DNA from: Rhizobium hidalgonense | Lineage (GTDB): Bacteria; Pseudomonadota; Alphaproteobacteria; Rhizobiales; Rhizobiaceae | Assembly (NCBI RefSeq): GCF_002914525.1 | Contig: NZ_LODW01000073.1 | Coordinates: 1-34,761 of the forward strand | Direction: 5' to 3' | DNA length: 34,761 bases | In this document: one piece after another, positions 1-7,644 of the stretch | Layout of the letters: every line of letters begins with the position of its first letter | How positions within the stretch are numbered: position 1 is the first letter of the stretch | Program-made: the position numbers and the translations under genes | The notes under the pieces: model-generated | Databases searched by the model: none | What the model was told of the DNA's origin: nothing | The model's input: the letters and a program-made list of their open reading frames with translations, nothing else

Positions 1-485
1 GTCAAGACCAATATGACACGCACCTGCGGATGGTGTCAGCGGGGAGAGCCCCTCATTGCAGAAGTCCCTCATGTCATTGGAAGACACTGACCTTCCTGGC
101 CGGCTTACGCCGCGATAGCATCGTTGCCCCCTTCGTCCTCGATGGTCCCATCAATGGCATCGCTTTCACCGCATGGGTTCGGCAATGTCTGGTCCCGACA
201 CTCAAAGCCGGTGACATCGTCATCCTCGACAATCTCGGAAGCCACAAAGGAAAGCCGGCCCGCGATGCGATCCGAGATGTCGGTGCACATCTCTTCTTCC
301 TGCCGCCCTACAGCCCCGACCTCAATCCCATCGAGATGATGTTCGCAAAGCTCAAGACACTCGTCAGAAAGGCAGACGAACGAACCGTTGAAACAACATG
401 GAGACGCATTGGAGAACTCTTGAAGACGTTCAGTCCCCAAGAGTGCTCCAACTACCTCAGACATGCAGGGTATGGTTCAAAATAA
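1..485 (+). pseudogene. IS630-family transposase, 3' part, frameshifted
   Basis: C-terminal catalytic part of a DDE transposase of the IS630/Tc1 group, cut by the left window edge. Visible motifs are the second acidic residue in VILDNLGSHK and the glutamate in DLNPIEMMFAKLK, both in the order expected for IS630. The coding frame changes near base 79. Bases 1-78 read VKTNMTRTCGWCQRGE in frame 1, and the rest reads HWKTLTFLAGLRRD in frame 3. Restoring one G in the context cctcatg-tcattgg would give the usual VPHGHWKT of the family. No A-rich slippery run is visible there, so I infer a damaging deletion rather than programmed frameshifting. The family assignment is firm; the pseudogene call depends on the base being truly absent. 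Confidence 0.82.
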
Positions 486-599
486 ACCTGACAGACTCTA
501 GAGCTTTTGCGTGGGCCCTGCCAGGCGTCTTGAGCACGGCTGTTCCGACGGATCGCATTTAATCGCGGTCCGTCTTGTCTTTCGAAAAGTCTCGCAAAA
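486..599. other. Probable right end of the IS630 element and spacer
   Basis: The transposase stops at 483-485. The next bases contain aacctgacagactcTAgag. IS630 elements insert at TA and end in short inverted repeats, so the TA at about 499-500 is a candidate right boundary. The left end lies outside the window, so the repeat cannot be matched. Nothing else is recognised before the convergent dehydrogenase stop at 600. Confidence 0.35.
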
Positions 600-1706
600 C
601 TAATGCTTCATGCGAAGGATCGGCTTAATGACTTTGCCGCTCTCGGAATCAGCCATCGCCTCGTTGATCTGGTCGAGGTCATAGAACTGAACCAGTTTGT
701 CGAACGGGAAAAGTCCCTGCTGCCAATACTCGATCAACTGCGGGACGAACTCGGACGGAACGCTTTGTCCTTCGACAACGCCGATCAATGTGCGGCCGAA
801 AAGGAAGTTCCCGATATCGATCGTGCCTTCAGTGCCGAGAGCGGACGAGCCAACGAGACCGCATGTTCCCGGCGTACCAAGGCAGTCGACTGCCTGACGG
901 AAAACTCGCGGCGAACTCGTGCATTCCAAGCTGAAATCAACGCCTGCGGGGACGATCTTCCTGATCGCGGCAACGCTGTCCAATCTGCGGGCATTTATCG
1001 TGTGCGTCGCCCCGAGTTCGCGCGAAAGTTCCAGCCGTTCATCGTTCAAGTCGATCACGATGATGGTCGCGCATCCGGCGATTTTCGCGGCCATCGTAGC
1101 CGCCATGCCAACCGCACCAGCACCGAACACTGCTATTGACGAGCCGGGCTTCGGCTTGAGGCAATTCAGTACCGCGCCAGCACCGGTCTGAAGCCCGCAC
1201 CCGAGCGGTCCGATCAACTCGAGTGGAACATCCTTTGCAACCTTCACGGCGTTTCGTTCGCTGGCGATGGCGTAGGTTGCAAATGACGACTGCTCGAAGA
1301 AGCAGCCACTAATCTGTTTCCCGTGAGAATCATGGATCGGGCAGGTGCCATCCGGACGAGTGCCGCGGAAATTGCGACCGAAGAAGTCCTCGCAGTAGAA
1401 AGGTGTACCGGAAAGGCACTTTTCGCACTTGCCGCAATAGGCGTAGCTCAAAGCAACGTGATCACCGGGCACAAGATCTTTAACTGCGCTCCCGACGGCC
1501 TCGACGACGCCAGAGCCTTCGTGTCCCAACACAACAGGTTGAGGTACGTCATATCCCTGGTCCCTGACCACCAGGTCGGTATGACATACCCCCGATGCGA
1601 CGATGCGGACCAAAATCTCGTCTGCACGAGGTTCCTCAATCCCTATGCACTCCAAGATCAAGGGCTTCGCCTTTTCGCGCGAGACCGCCGCATATGCCTG
1701 CTTCAT
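600..1706 (-). CDS. Zinc-dependent alcohol dehydrogenase, MDR family (copy 1)
   Basis: A 368-residue medium-chain dehydrogenase that should oxidise an alcohol to an aldehyde or ketone with NAD(P)+. Catalytic zinc ligands are Cys41 in SGVCHTD, His62-Glu63 in GHEG and the Cys in PLGCG near 172. Structural zinc ligands are Cys91, Cys94, Cys97 and Cys105. The Rossmann motif is GAGAVG, followed by an acidic residue in VIDLND, which favours NAD+. The overall pattern resembles aryl/benzyl-alcohol dehydrogenase-like MDR proteins, but the substrate is unknown. The start is ATG at 1706 because GGAGG lies eight bases upstream; a TTG at 1721 would overlap that site. The N-terminal zinc region aligns without gaps to the second dehydrogenase at 7645. 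A copy of the shared 16-base sequence lies 50 bases upstream. Confidence 0.9.
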   Translation of the reverse strand: MKQAYAAVSREKAKPLILECIGIEEPRADEILVRIVASGVCHTDLVVRDQGYDVPQPVVLGHEGSGVVEAVGSAVKDLVPGDHVALSYAYCGKCEKCLSGTPFYCEDFFGRNFRGTRPDGTCPIHDSHGKQISGCFFEQSSFATYAIASERNAVKVAKDVPLELIGPLGCGLQTGAGAVLNCLKPKPGSSIAVFGAGAVGMAATMAAKIAGCATIIVIDLNDERLELSRELGATHTINARRLDSVAAIRKIVPAGVDFSLECTSSPRVFRQAVDCLGTPGTCGLVGSSALGTEGTIDIGNFLFGRTLIGVVEGQSVPSEFVPQLIEYWQQGLFPFDKLVQFYDLDQINEAMADSESGKVIKPILRMKH

Positions 1707-1756
1707 GTAACTGTCCTCCAAGGCTCACAACGCAATTCGCGCGAACGTACTCATCG

Positions 1757-1772
1757 TCAGACAATCAGTCAA
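1757..1772 (-). promoter_or_regulatory. Shared operator/-35 motif, copy 1 (alcohol dehydrogenase promoter)
   Basis: Read on the minus strand this is TTGACTGATTGTCTGA, two tandem eight-base units (TTGACTGA, TTGTCTGA). Its first six bases can serve as a -35 box, with TACGTT 17 bases downstream as a weak -10. It is one of three near-identical copies placed in the same orientation upstream of three genes. Seen directly: repeat, orientation and position. Inferred: that a regulator binds it. Confidence 0.6.
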
Positions 1773-2068
1773 TAATTACTCTATAAATTAGATCAGTTCA
1801 ACCGGAGCAGGGCTGCATTTTTGCAAAGTCACGAGTGAACGCTGATTTGAAGTGATCAAAGGGTTCCGATGCATGTTCGAAAGGGAGCATGCGTCTTGTC
1901 CCGCTTTGGGCTGAAAGATCGGCAGACGAAAATTTAGTAGCAACGTGTGAGGCGAGCCGGATGGCGTCGCTTGCCGACGTCGAGCCGGTTCTGAAGGCTA
2001 TCGACAGCTTCGAGACACCGGTATTGCCAAGTTCAACCGACTACAAACGATGCTACTGCCAGCCAGGC
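1773..2068. other. Spacer between mutase and dehydrogenase genes
   Basis: About 300 bases between two minus-strand genes. A plus-strand frame from 1889 stays open for 89 codons and reads plausibly over its first 50 residues (SRMASLADVEPVLKAID), but it then overlaps the antisense 3' end of the mutase gene. It has a possible AAGGGAG immediately before the ATG, which is too close for an ordinary ribosome site. I do not recognise a family. It may be a gene relic or chance. Confidence 0.3.
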
Positions 2069-2698
2069 TTAACAGACAGTACCAACCAGGACGTTAGTCT
2101 TCTCGATGATCGAGAGGTCCGACGCGATCCGGTATACAGTTGGCGCGGCGGTCGGTGACTCAATAGCGAGCGTATCCTGGATCGTGAGGCGTTCGATGCC
2201 CTGCTTTAGTGACCTGATCGTATTCCCGTGGGCCACCACAAGAACCGATTTCCCTCTCAACAAGGGGGGGAACACTTCGCTTATCAAAAAGGGCAGAACC
2301 CTCGCGCTTATGTCCCGTATGCTTTCTCCCCCAGGTGGTGGAGTGCTGTACGAGCGGCGCCAAACCTGGACAACATCCTGGCCCCACCGCTCACGTGCCA
2401 CGTTCTTGTTGATGCCGGTGAGCTGTCCGTAGTCGCGTTCGTTCAACTCGGTTCTCCTGATTGGCTCCAGCAGATCGCCGTTGGTTTCGTTCAAAATCGC
2501 TCTGCAAGTGTCGACTGTGCGCAAGAGGGCAGAGCTAAACGCAATATCGAACGAGATGCCGAGGTTCGCGAGCAGTGAGCCGGCTCGCCTGCTCTCAGAC
2601 CAGCCCTCCTGTGTGAGCGGAACGTCGCTCGTACCCGTGAACTCCCCGCGCGCGTTCCCTTCGCTTTGGCCATGCCGGACAATCACCAGAGTGGACAT
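2069..2698 (-). CDS. gpmA: 2,3-bisphosphoglycerate-dependent phosphoglycerate mutase
   Basis: A 209-residue histidine phosphatase superfamily protein. The catalytic RHG motif is at residues 8-10 (LVIVRHGQSEGN). LNERDYGQLTG, PPPGGESIRD and the second catalytic histidine in VVAHGNTIRSLK follow, in the order of the dPGM subgroup that interconverts 3- and 2-phosphoglycerate in glycolysis. The family specificity rests on NERDYG and GGES; a broader phosphatase role cannot be excluded. ATG at 2698 is preceded by GGGAGG. The gene is divergent from the sugar transporter, and each carries a copy of the shared 16-base motif, so the enzyme is probably induced with the transporter to feed lower glycolysis. 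Confidence 0.88.
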   Translation of the reverse strand: MSTLVIVRHGQSEGNARGEFTGTSDVPLTQEGWSESRRAGSLLANLGISFDIAFSSALLRTVDTCRAILNETNGDLLEPIRRTELNERDYGQLTGINKNVARERWGQDVVQVWRRSYSTPPPGGESIRDISARVLPFLISEVFPPLLRGKSVLVVAHGNTIRSLKQGIERLTIQDTLAIESPTAAPTVYRIASDLSIIEKTNVLVGTVC

Positions 2699-2744
2699 TC
2701 ATAACCCTCCCATCGATTTAGCGAACACGAATATTGTCGCACTA

Positions 2745-2760
2745 TCGGACAATCCGTCAA
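2745..2760 (-). promoter_or_regulatory. Shared operator/-35 motif, copy 2 (gpmA promoter)
   Basis: On the minus strand this reads TTGACGGATTGTCCGA, 46 bases upstream of the gpmA ATG. The first six bases can act as a -35 box, and GACAAT 16 bases downstream is a candidate -10. It matches copies 1 and 3 except at the variable position of each eight-base unit. The role as an operator is inferred. Confidence 0.6.
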
Positions 2761-2825
2761 GTGCGACTATGTGCAAGTGAAAACAAAACGATGTCGAAAA
2801 AAACAAACGTCGAAGTTTATATTTA

Positions 2826-2841
2826 TTGACAGATTGTCTGA
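2826..2841 (+). promoter_or_regulatory. Shared operator/-35 motif, copy 3 (sugar transporter promoter)
   Basis: Reads TTGACAGATTGTCTGA on the plus strand, 113 bases before the binding-protein ATG. TTGACA is a consensus -35 box; TACCAA at 2849 is a weak -10 with 17-base spacing. In this copy GACA-gat-TGTC is also a perfect inverted repeat. Copies 2 and 3 lie back to back in the 256-base divergent gap, so one regulator could control both directions. Confidence 0.65.
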
Positions 2842-2954
2842 TAGTTCATACCAATGCACTCCGCCGTATTGAGGAGAGTCCGGCACGGCTTGGGAAGGCA
2901 AGGCTCTCGCCTTAACAGACAATGCCGCCCAGAGCGGCCGGAGGAGGAATTTTC

Positions 2955-4043
2955 ATGAAGAGACGTACATTTCTACAAGCGAGCGGCGCAATTGCTGTAG
3001 CCGGCACGTTCGGAATGCCGGGGATTCTTCGCGCCGACGACGCGATCAGTCTCCTACCTGACACTTGGCCCTCCGAAGGCGCCAACCCAATTGTCGACGC
3101 GGGTAAGTTCAAGAAGTCAGGCCCGTGGAAGATCGGACACAGCCACTACGGCCTCGCTGGTTCAACGCATACCTACCAGACGGCGTTTGAAGCCGAATAT
3201 GAAGTAAAAAAGAACAAGGATCGGATCGCTGATTACCAGTTCCGGAGCGCTGATCTCAATGCCTCCAAACAAGTTGCCGATATCGAGGATCTGATCGCCC
3301 AGAAGGTCGATGCGATCATCATCGCACCGCTAACCACCGGTTCCGCCGTCGAGGGCATCAAGAAGGCAAAGGCTGCTGGCATTCCAACCGTAGTCTATCT
3401 CGGACGCGTCGACACCGAGGAGTTTACGGTTCAGGTCCAGGGCGACGACTTCTATTTCGGGCGCGTGATGGCTCAGTTCCTCGTCGACAAGCTTGGCAAC
3501 AAGGGCAAGGTATGGGTTCTGCGTGGCGTCGCCGGGCATCCCATCGATGCAGATCGTTATGCAGGCGCCATGGAAGTCTTCAGCAAGTCTGGACTTCAGA
3601 TCACGTCGACCCAGCACGGAAGCTGGTCTTATGAGGACTCAAAGAAGATCGCCGAAAGCTTGTATCTCTCCGACCCCGATGTCGCGGGCATCTGGACCGA
3701 TGGAGCCAACATGTCTCTTGGCGTTTTGGATGCCTTGCAGGAGGCTGGCGCCTCAACGATCCCCCCAATCACGGGCGAAGCACTTAACGGCTGGATGCGT
3801 CGTTGGAATGACGAAAAACTTTCCTCGATCGGTCCGATTTGCCCACCCGCTCTGTCTACTGCCGCGCTACGGGCCGCCTTCGCCTTGCTGGATGGGAAGC
3901 CGATTCAGCGTAACTGGACGAACCGCCCCAAGCCGATCACCGACGAGACGCTCTCCCAGTTCTATCGCGCAGATCTCACTGATGCGTACTGGGCGCCGAC
4001 CGAAATGCCGAACGAAAAGCTCCTTGATTATTTCAAGGCTTGA
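2955..4043 (+). CDS. Sugar ABC transporter periplasmic substrate-binding protein
   Basis: A 362-residue binding protein of the ribose/galactose type (Peripla_BP_4 superfamily) that would capture a small sugar or sugar-like solute in the periplasm. The N-terminus MKRRTFLQASGAIAVAGTFG is a twin-arginine signal, with likely cleavage after the alanine in GILRADD. Family features are the alternating pattern around IEDLIAQKVDAIIIAPLTT, a domain crossover near GDDFYFGRVMAQFL, and VAGIWTDGANMSLGVLDAL. The start is ATG at 2955 with GAGGAGG just upstream rather than an upstream in-frame codon at 2922. It is the first gene of the transporter run. The ligand cannot be assigned from sequence. Confidence 0.9.
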   Translation: MKRRTFLQASGAIAVAGTFGMPGILRADDAISLLPDTWPSEGANPIVDAGKFKKSGPWKIGHSHYGLAGSTHTYQTAFEAEYEVKKNKDRIADYQFRSADLNASKQVADIEDLIAQKVDAIIIAPLTTGSAVEGIKKAKAAGIPTVVYLGRVDTEEFTVQVQGDDFYFGRVMAQFLVDKLGNKGKVWVLRGVAGHPIDADRYAGAMEVFSKSGLQITSTQHGSWSYEDSKKIAESLYLSDPDVAGIWTDGANMSLGVLDALQEAGASTIPPITGEALNGWMRRWNDEKLSSIGPICPPALSTAALRAAFALLDGKPIQRNWTNRPKPITDETLSQFYRADLTDAYWAPTEMPNEKLLDYFKA

Positions 4044-4048
4044 TGAAC

Positions 4049-4074
4049 TACGGGCACGATCACTCGTGCCCGTA
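4049..4074 (+). terminator. Strong stem-loop between binding-protein and ATPase genes
   Basis: A perfect 11-base-pair inverted repeat, TACGGGCACGA/TCGTGCCCGTA, with a four-base loop TCAC, starting six bases after the binding-protein stop. No T-run follows. Hairpins in this position commonly protect the 3' end of the binding-protein mRNA or partly terminate it, giving more binding protein than membrane subunits. The structure is seen directly; the role is inferred. Confidence 0.7.
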
Positions 4075-4098
4075 TCCCTGTCGAAGATGGAAATTCCC

Positions 4099-5628
4099 AT
4101 GAGCACGCTTGTCGAGATGGTCGGCATCAACAAATCGTTTGGTTTCACGAAAGTCCTTTCGGACGTTCGCTTTTCCCTGGAACGTGGCTCCGTGCACGCT
4201 CTGATGGGGGAAAACGGCGCGGGGAAGTCCACCCTGATGCGTATTCTGGCGGGGGTATATCAGCCGGGCGCAGGAAGTGTTCGGCTCCGCGGGGAGGAAG
4301 TCAATTTCCGTTCCCCTAAGGAGGCACGGTTGGCGGGAGTGTCGACGGTGTTTCAGGAGTTTACCCTGATCCCCAATCTCACCGTTGCTGAGAACATGTT
4401 CCTGGGCCACGAACCTCGTCGCATTGACGGTTCGATCGATAGCGTCGAGGTAGTGAAACGCGCTCGCGCTTTGCTGGCTGACGTATTTCCACAGCTCGAC
4501 GCAACCGCGATCGTCGAGACACTGACTGTCGCGCAGCAGCAGGCAGTAGAGATCGCGAAGGGACTTACGTCGAACGCGGACGTATTCATCTTCGACGAGC
4601 CAACGGCGGCGTTGAACTCGACCGATGTCGCGCATCTTTTCAAGGTTATCCGCGACCTTAAGGCTCAACATAAGGCTGTCGTCTACATCTCTCATCGCAT
4701 GAATGAAGTCTTCGAACTATGCGACACCATCACCGTCATGAAAGATGGCGCTTGGGTAAGGACTGCAAGAGCGGAGGACTTCAACTTGCAAACGCTGGTA
4801 GCGACAATGGTTGGTCGCGAACTTCAGAACTTCTTTCCGCCGCGCTCGCAGGCCACCGGAGCGGCAATGCTGGAGGTTTCGGACTTGCGCCTCGACGACA
4901 GCAGCTCGACAGTCACTTTCGTTGTCAGAAAAGGTGAAATCATCGGGCTGGCAGGGCTCGAAGGACAGGGCCAGCGAGAGATAATGCGTGCCATTGTGGG
5001 CGTTGAATCGCCAAAGGCCATCGCCGTGTGGCGTGCCGGCCCCGACAACAGCATGCATGTGGTGAATGTAGGGTCAGGGTTCGCTCGCGCGGTCGCATCA
5101 GGAATCGGTTTTATCCCTGAGGACAGGAAGCAGGAAGGGCTGTTCCTGCGCCTGCCTATCTACGACAACATCGCGCTGGGAAAACAGCTCAATCGGAATA
5201 TGGCAAGCGTTGCGTGGCGATCGGTGTCGAAGGTCCGCGAGGTGATCAAGTCGTTACGAGTTGCGGCCGCCGATCCCAATGCGCCCGTAGGTAAACTCTC
5301 GGGCGGGAATCAGCAGAAGGTGCTGCTGGGCCGCTGGTTGCTCTCCGGAGTGGACATCCTCGTTATTGAGGAGCCCACGCGCGGCGTCGACGTCGGTGCA
5401 AAGGCAGAGATTTACAGATTGCTGCGGGACTTCAGTGATCGTGGCGGTGCTGTCGTGGTTTCGTCGCGCGAGCACGCTGAGCTTATAGGGCTCTGCGACA
5501 GCATTTTGGTCGTTCATGACAGGAAGATCGTCGGGCAGATGTCCGCAGAGGGGGCGACCGAGGAAAGAATCCTCGAGACTGCGCTGGGGGCGAGTGCGTC
5601 ACCGGATCCCCGTGCTGCGGTGCATTGA
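4099..5628 (+). CDS. Sugar ABC transporter ATP-binding protein (double NBD)
   Basis: A 509-residue RbsA/MglA-type ATPase with two fused nucleotide-binding domains, which powers the importer at the inner membrane. Domain 1 has Walker A GENGAGKST near residue 38, a signature reading LTVAQQQAVEIAKGL and Walker B VFIFDEPTAAL. Domain 2 has a degenerate Walker A (GLEGQGQREIM), an intact signature LSGGNQQKV and Walker B ILVIEEPTRGVDVG. This asymmetry is normal for the family. Two in-frame ATGs compete: 4087, without a ribosome site, and 4099, preceded by AGATGGA at suitable spacing. I chose 4099. Domain lengths are complete. Confidence 0.92.
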   Translation: MSTLVEMVGINKSFGFTKVLSDVRFSLERGSVHALMGENGAGKSTLMRILAGVYQPGAGSVRLRGEEVNFRSPKEARLAGVSTVFQEFTLIPNLTVAENMFLGHEPRRIDGSIDSVEVVKRARALLADVFPQLDATAIVETLTVAQQQAVEIAKGLTSNADVFIFDEPTAALNSTDVAHLFKVIRDLKAQHKAVVYISHRMNEVFELCDTITVMKDGAWVRTARAEDFNLQTLVATMVGRELQNFFPPRSQATGAAMLEVSDLRLDDSSSTVTFVVRKGEIIGLAGLEGQGQREIMRAIVGVESPKAIAVWRAGPDNSMHVVNVGSGFARAVASGIGFIPEDRKQEGLFLRLPIYDNIALGKQLNRNMASVAWRSVSKVREVIKSLRVAAADPNAPVGKLSGGNQQKVLLGRWLLSGVDILVIEEPTRGVDVGAKAEIYRLLRDFSDRGGAVVVSSREHAELIGLCDSILVVHDRKIVGQMSAEGATEERILETALGASASPDPRAAVH

Positions 5629-5640
5629 GGAGGATAACTT

Positions 5641-6582
5641 ATGAATTCATTTGCCAGTCGCCTGAAGCTCCCTTATCGCGCGGGAGCGATCGGGCTTTCC
5701 ATTGGAACGCTCCTGGTGATGGTTGTCGCCTCGGTAATATTATTGCCGGACTTCATGGATCCGGAGAATTTGTCTAATCTCCTGGCGCAATCGACGGTGC
5801 TCGTCATCTCGGCTCTCGGTCAGACGTTCGTCATTCTCACTGGCGGCCTCGACGTGTCGGTTGGGTCCGTCATCAGTCTAACGACGACGATCATGACGCT
5901 TGATCTTCCTGAGATAACCCGCGTGCTTATCTGCATCGCGGTGGCGATGGGGTTCGGAGTAGCGAACGGTTACGGTGTCGCGCGCCTCAATGTACATCCA
6001 ATCATCATGACGCTGACAACAATGGGCATCGGCCAAGGTATCGCGTTGATCATTTTGCCAATCCCAGGTGGGCGCGTTCCGGAGTGGCTTTCCGGCTCGG
6101 TAGCCGGATCCATCGGCCCCGTACCTAACTCATTGTTTTGGTTGATCACGGCATCGCTCTTCGCATCCTGGATTCTCTATCGTCGTCCCTTCGGCCTCTA
6201 CCTCTTCGCTTCCGGCGGCAATGACTTCAACGCACGGATGAACGGTGTTCCCGTCGAGCGCACCATCATCAAAGCGTATGTTCTTTCCGCTCTATTCGCA
6301 TGCGCTGCGGGGATGTTTCTTGCAGGTCGCCTTGCATCGGGTGATCCTAAGGGCGGCGCTTCATTCGGGATTGAGTCTGTAACGGCTGCAGCATTGGGTG
6401 GGGTCCACCTCGCCGGGGGCATCGGAAGCATTGTGGGAACCGTCGTTGGCGCGGCGATCCTCGGGACAGTGAATAATGTGATGAATCTGGCCAACGTCTC
6501 TGCATTTCTTCAGTCGGTCGTCAAGGGTGTGTTGCTTCTCGTACTCGTCGTTTCGCAGCGACGCAAAACAATCGGACTTTGA
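5641..6582 (+). CDS. Sugar ABC transporter permease 1
   Basis: A 313-residue integral membrane protein of the RbsC/BPD_transp_2 family. Hydrophobic segments span most of the length. The hallmark region GGLDVSVGSVISLTTTIM lies near residues 67-84, and a second conserved region with ARMNGVPVERTIIKAY and GGVHLAGGIGSIVGTVVGA is in the C-terminal half, where the ATPase is expected to dock. ATG at 5641 follows a very good GAGGAGGATAA site after the ATPase stop. Its last codons overlap the upstream region of the second permease, so the two are co-translated. Confidence 0.92.
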   Translation: MNSFASRLKLPYRAGAIGLSIGTLLVMVVASVILLPDFMDPENLSNLLAQSTVLVISALGQTFVILTGGLDVSVGSVISLTTTIMTLDLPEITRVLICIAVAMGFGVANGYGVARLNVHPIIMTLTTMGIGQGIALIILPIPGGRVPEWLSGSVAGSIGPVPNSLFWLITASLFASWILYRRPFGLYLFASGGNDFNARMNGVPVERTIIKAYVLSALFACAAGMFLAGRLASGDPKGGASFGIESVTAAALGGVHLAGGIGSIVGTVVGAAILGTVNNVMNLANVSAFLQSVVKGVLLLVLVVSQRRKTIGL

Positions 6583-6599
6583 AAGAGATGGACTTCTCG

Positions 6600-7586
6600 A
6601 TGACCACATCAGACTCGAAAACTGAAGCACCATCTCGCTTATTGAGGGGTAAGAGCGCCATTTCGTGGATACTCGGGCTACCGCCCGCATACTATGTGCT
6701 CGCAATCCTGGTTGCGGTTGCTCCAGCAGTGAGCGCCACGCTCATAAATCCCAACTACTGGTTTGTAATCCTCAAGCAGTCAGCGCCGCTCGGGATCGCG
6801 GTGCTCGCCCAGTCGCTTGTCATGCGGGTGCGATCCATCGATCTCTCTGTCAGCGGTATTTTCGCGTTCGCGATTTATCTGGCCAGCTCGGGCCAGCTCA
6901 ACAACTATCCACCGCTAATGACCGTCCTCATGCCTGTTGTGATTGGGCTAGCTGTGGGGGGTGTAAACGGAATACTCGTAGCATACGTGCGCGCTTCTGC
7001 CGTTATCTCCACACTAAGTGTTTCGGCCATTCTGATTGGGATCGTCCAATACATGAGCGCCGGCCGCGCGCCCGGTTCAACGCCAAGCTGGCTTCGAATA
7101 CTTACGAGCGGCAATATCCACGGCCTTTCCTATTCCGTGGTCCTGTGGATCGTCATCGCCGCCCTGATTTCTATCGCATTTCGCTTTCTCATCGTCGGGC
7201 GTTACTTCAGGGCCGTCGGCGACAATCCGAGGGCGGCGGAAACTACAGGAATTCCGTTGGCACGTACGATTTTTGTCTCGCACACGCTCGCGGGCGCCCT
7301 GACAGGCATCGCGGCCCTGGTCCAGGTATCCGCGTTGGCGGTCGGCACCATCAAGCCAGGCTTCGACACCTTCATGAATGCGCTCGCCGCCACGATCCTC
7401 GGCGGTGTGACGTTCGGCGTCGACCGGGGCGGCGTCGCCGGGCCGTTCGTTGCCGTCGTTGCCTTCAGCTTCCTGTTCGCGATGCTGACCGTCTTCGGCA
7501 TCCAGGAGCCGGGCAAGCTTATCGTCCAGGGCGTGATCATTGCATTTGCCGCAATCATCTACGGTGCGCGCGCGGGTCGCGTCTAG
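6600..7586 (+). CDS. Sugar ABC transporter permease 2
   Basis: A 328-residue RbsC-like membrane protein, presumably pairing with the first permease as a heterodimer. Conserved features are RSIDLSVSGIFAFAIYL, the loop VGDNPRAAETTGIPLART and GGVTFGVDRGGVAGPF before the last membrane segments. Start choice is uncertain. In-frame TTG at 6579 overlaps the previous stop, ATG at 6588 directly abuts GAAAGAG, and ATG at 6600 has that purine tract 12 bases upstream. I took 6600; the earlier starts would add four or seven residues. Two different permeases with a double ATPase is one of the standard layouts of this importer class. Confidence 0.9.
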   Translation: MTTSDSKTEAPSRLLRGKSAISWILGLPPAYYVLAILVAVAPAVSATLINPNYWFVILKQSAPLGIAVLAQSLVMRVRSIDLSVSGIFAFAIYLASSGQLNNYPPLMTVLMPVVIGLAVGGVNGILVAYVRASAVISTLSVSAILIGIVQYMSAGRAPGSTPSWLRILTSGNIHGLSYSVVLWIVIAALISIAFRFLIVGRYFRAVGDNPRAAETTGIPLARTIFVSHTLAGALTGIAALVQVSALAVGTIKPGFDTFMNALAATILGGVTFGVDRGGVAGPFVAVVAFSFLFAMLTVFGIQEPGKLIVQGVIIAFAAIIYGARAGRV

Positions 7587-7644
7587 TCCGTCGGGCCGAT
7601 CAAGCCATTCCCGTAGCAATTGCGGGAGAACGCAGGAGAATATA

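Noticed and set aside
1889..2158. 89-codon plus-strand open frame between adh and gpmA.
   Set aside because: No family recognised, the ribosome site is too close to the ATG, and the last third is antisense to gpmA. Kept only as a note on the spacer.
3493..4098. Long in-frame extension upstream of the ATPase start.
   Set aside because: It lies inside the binding-protein gene in another frame. The ATPase family begins at the segment after 4099.
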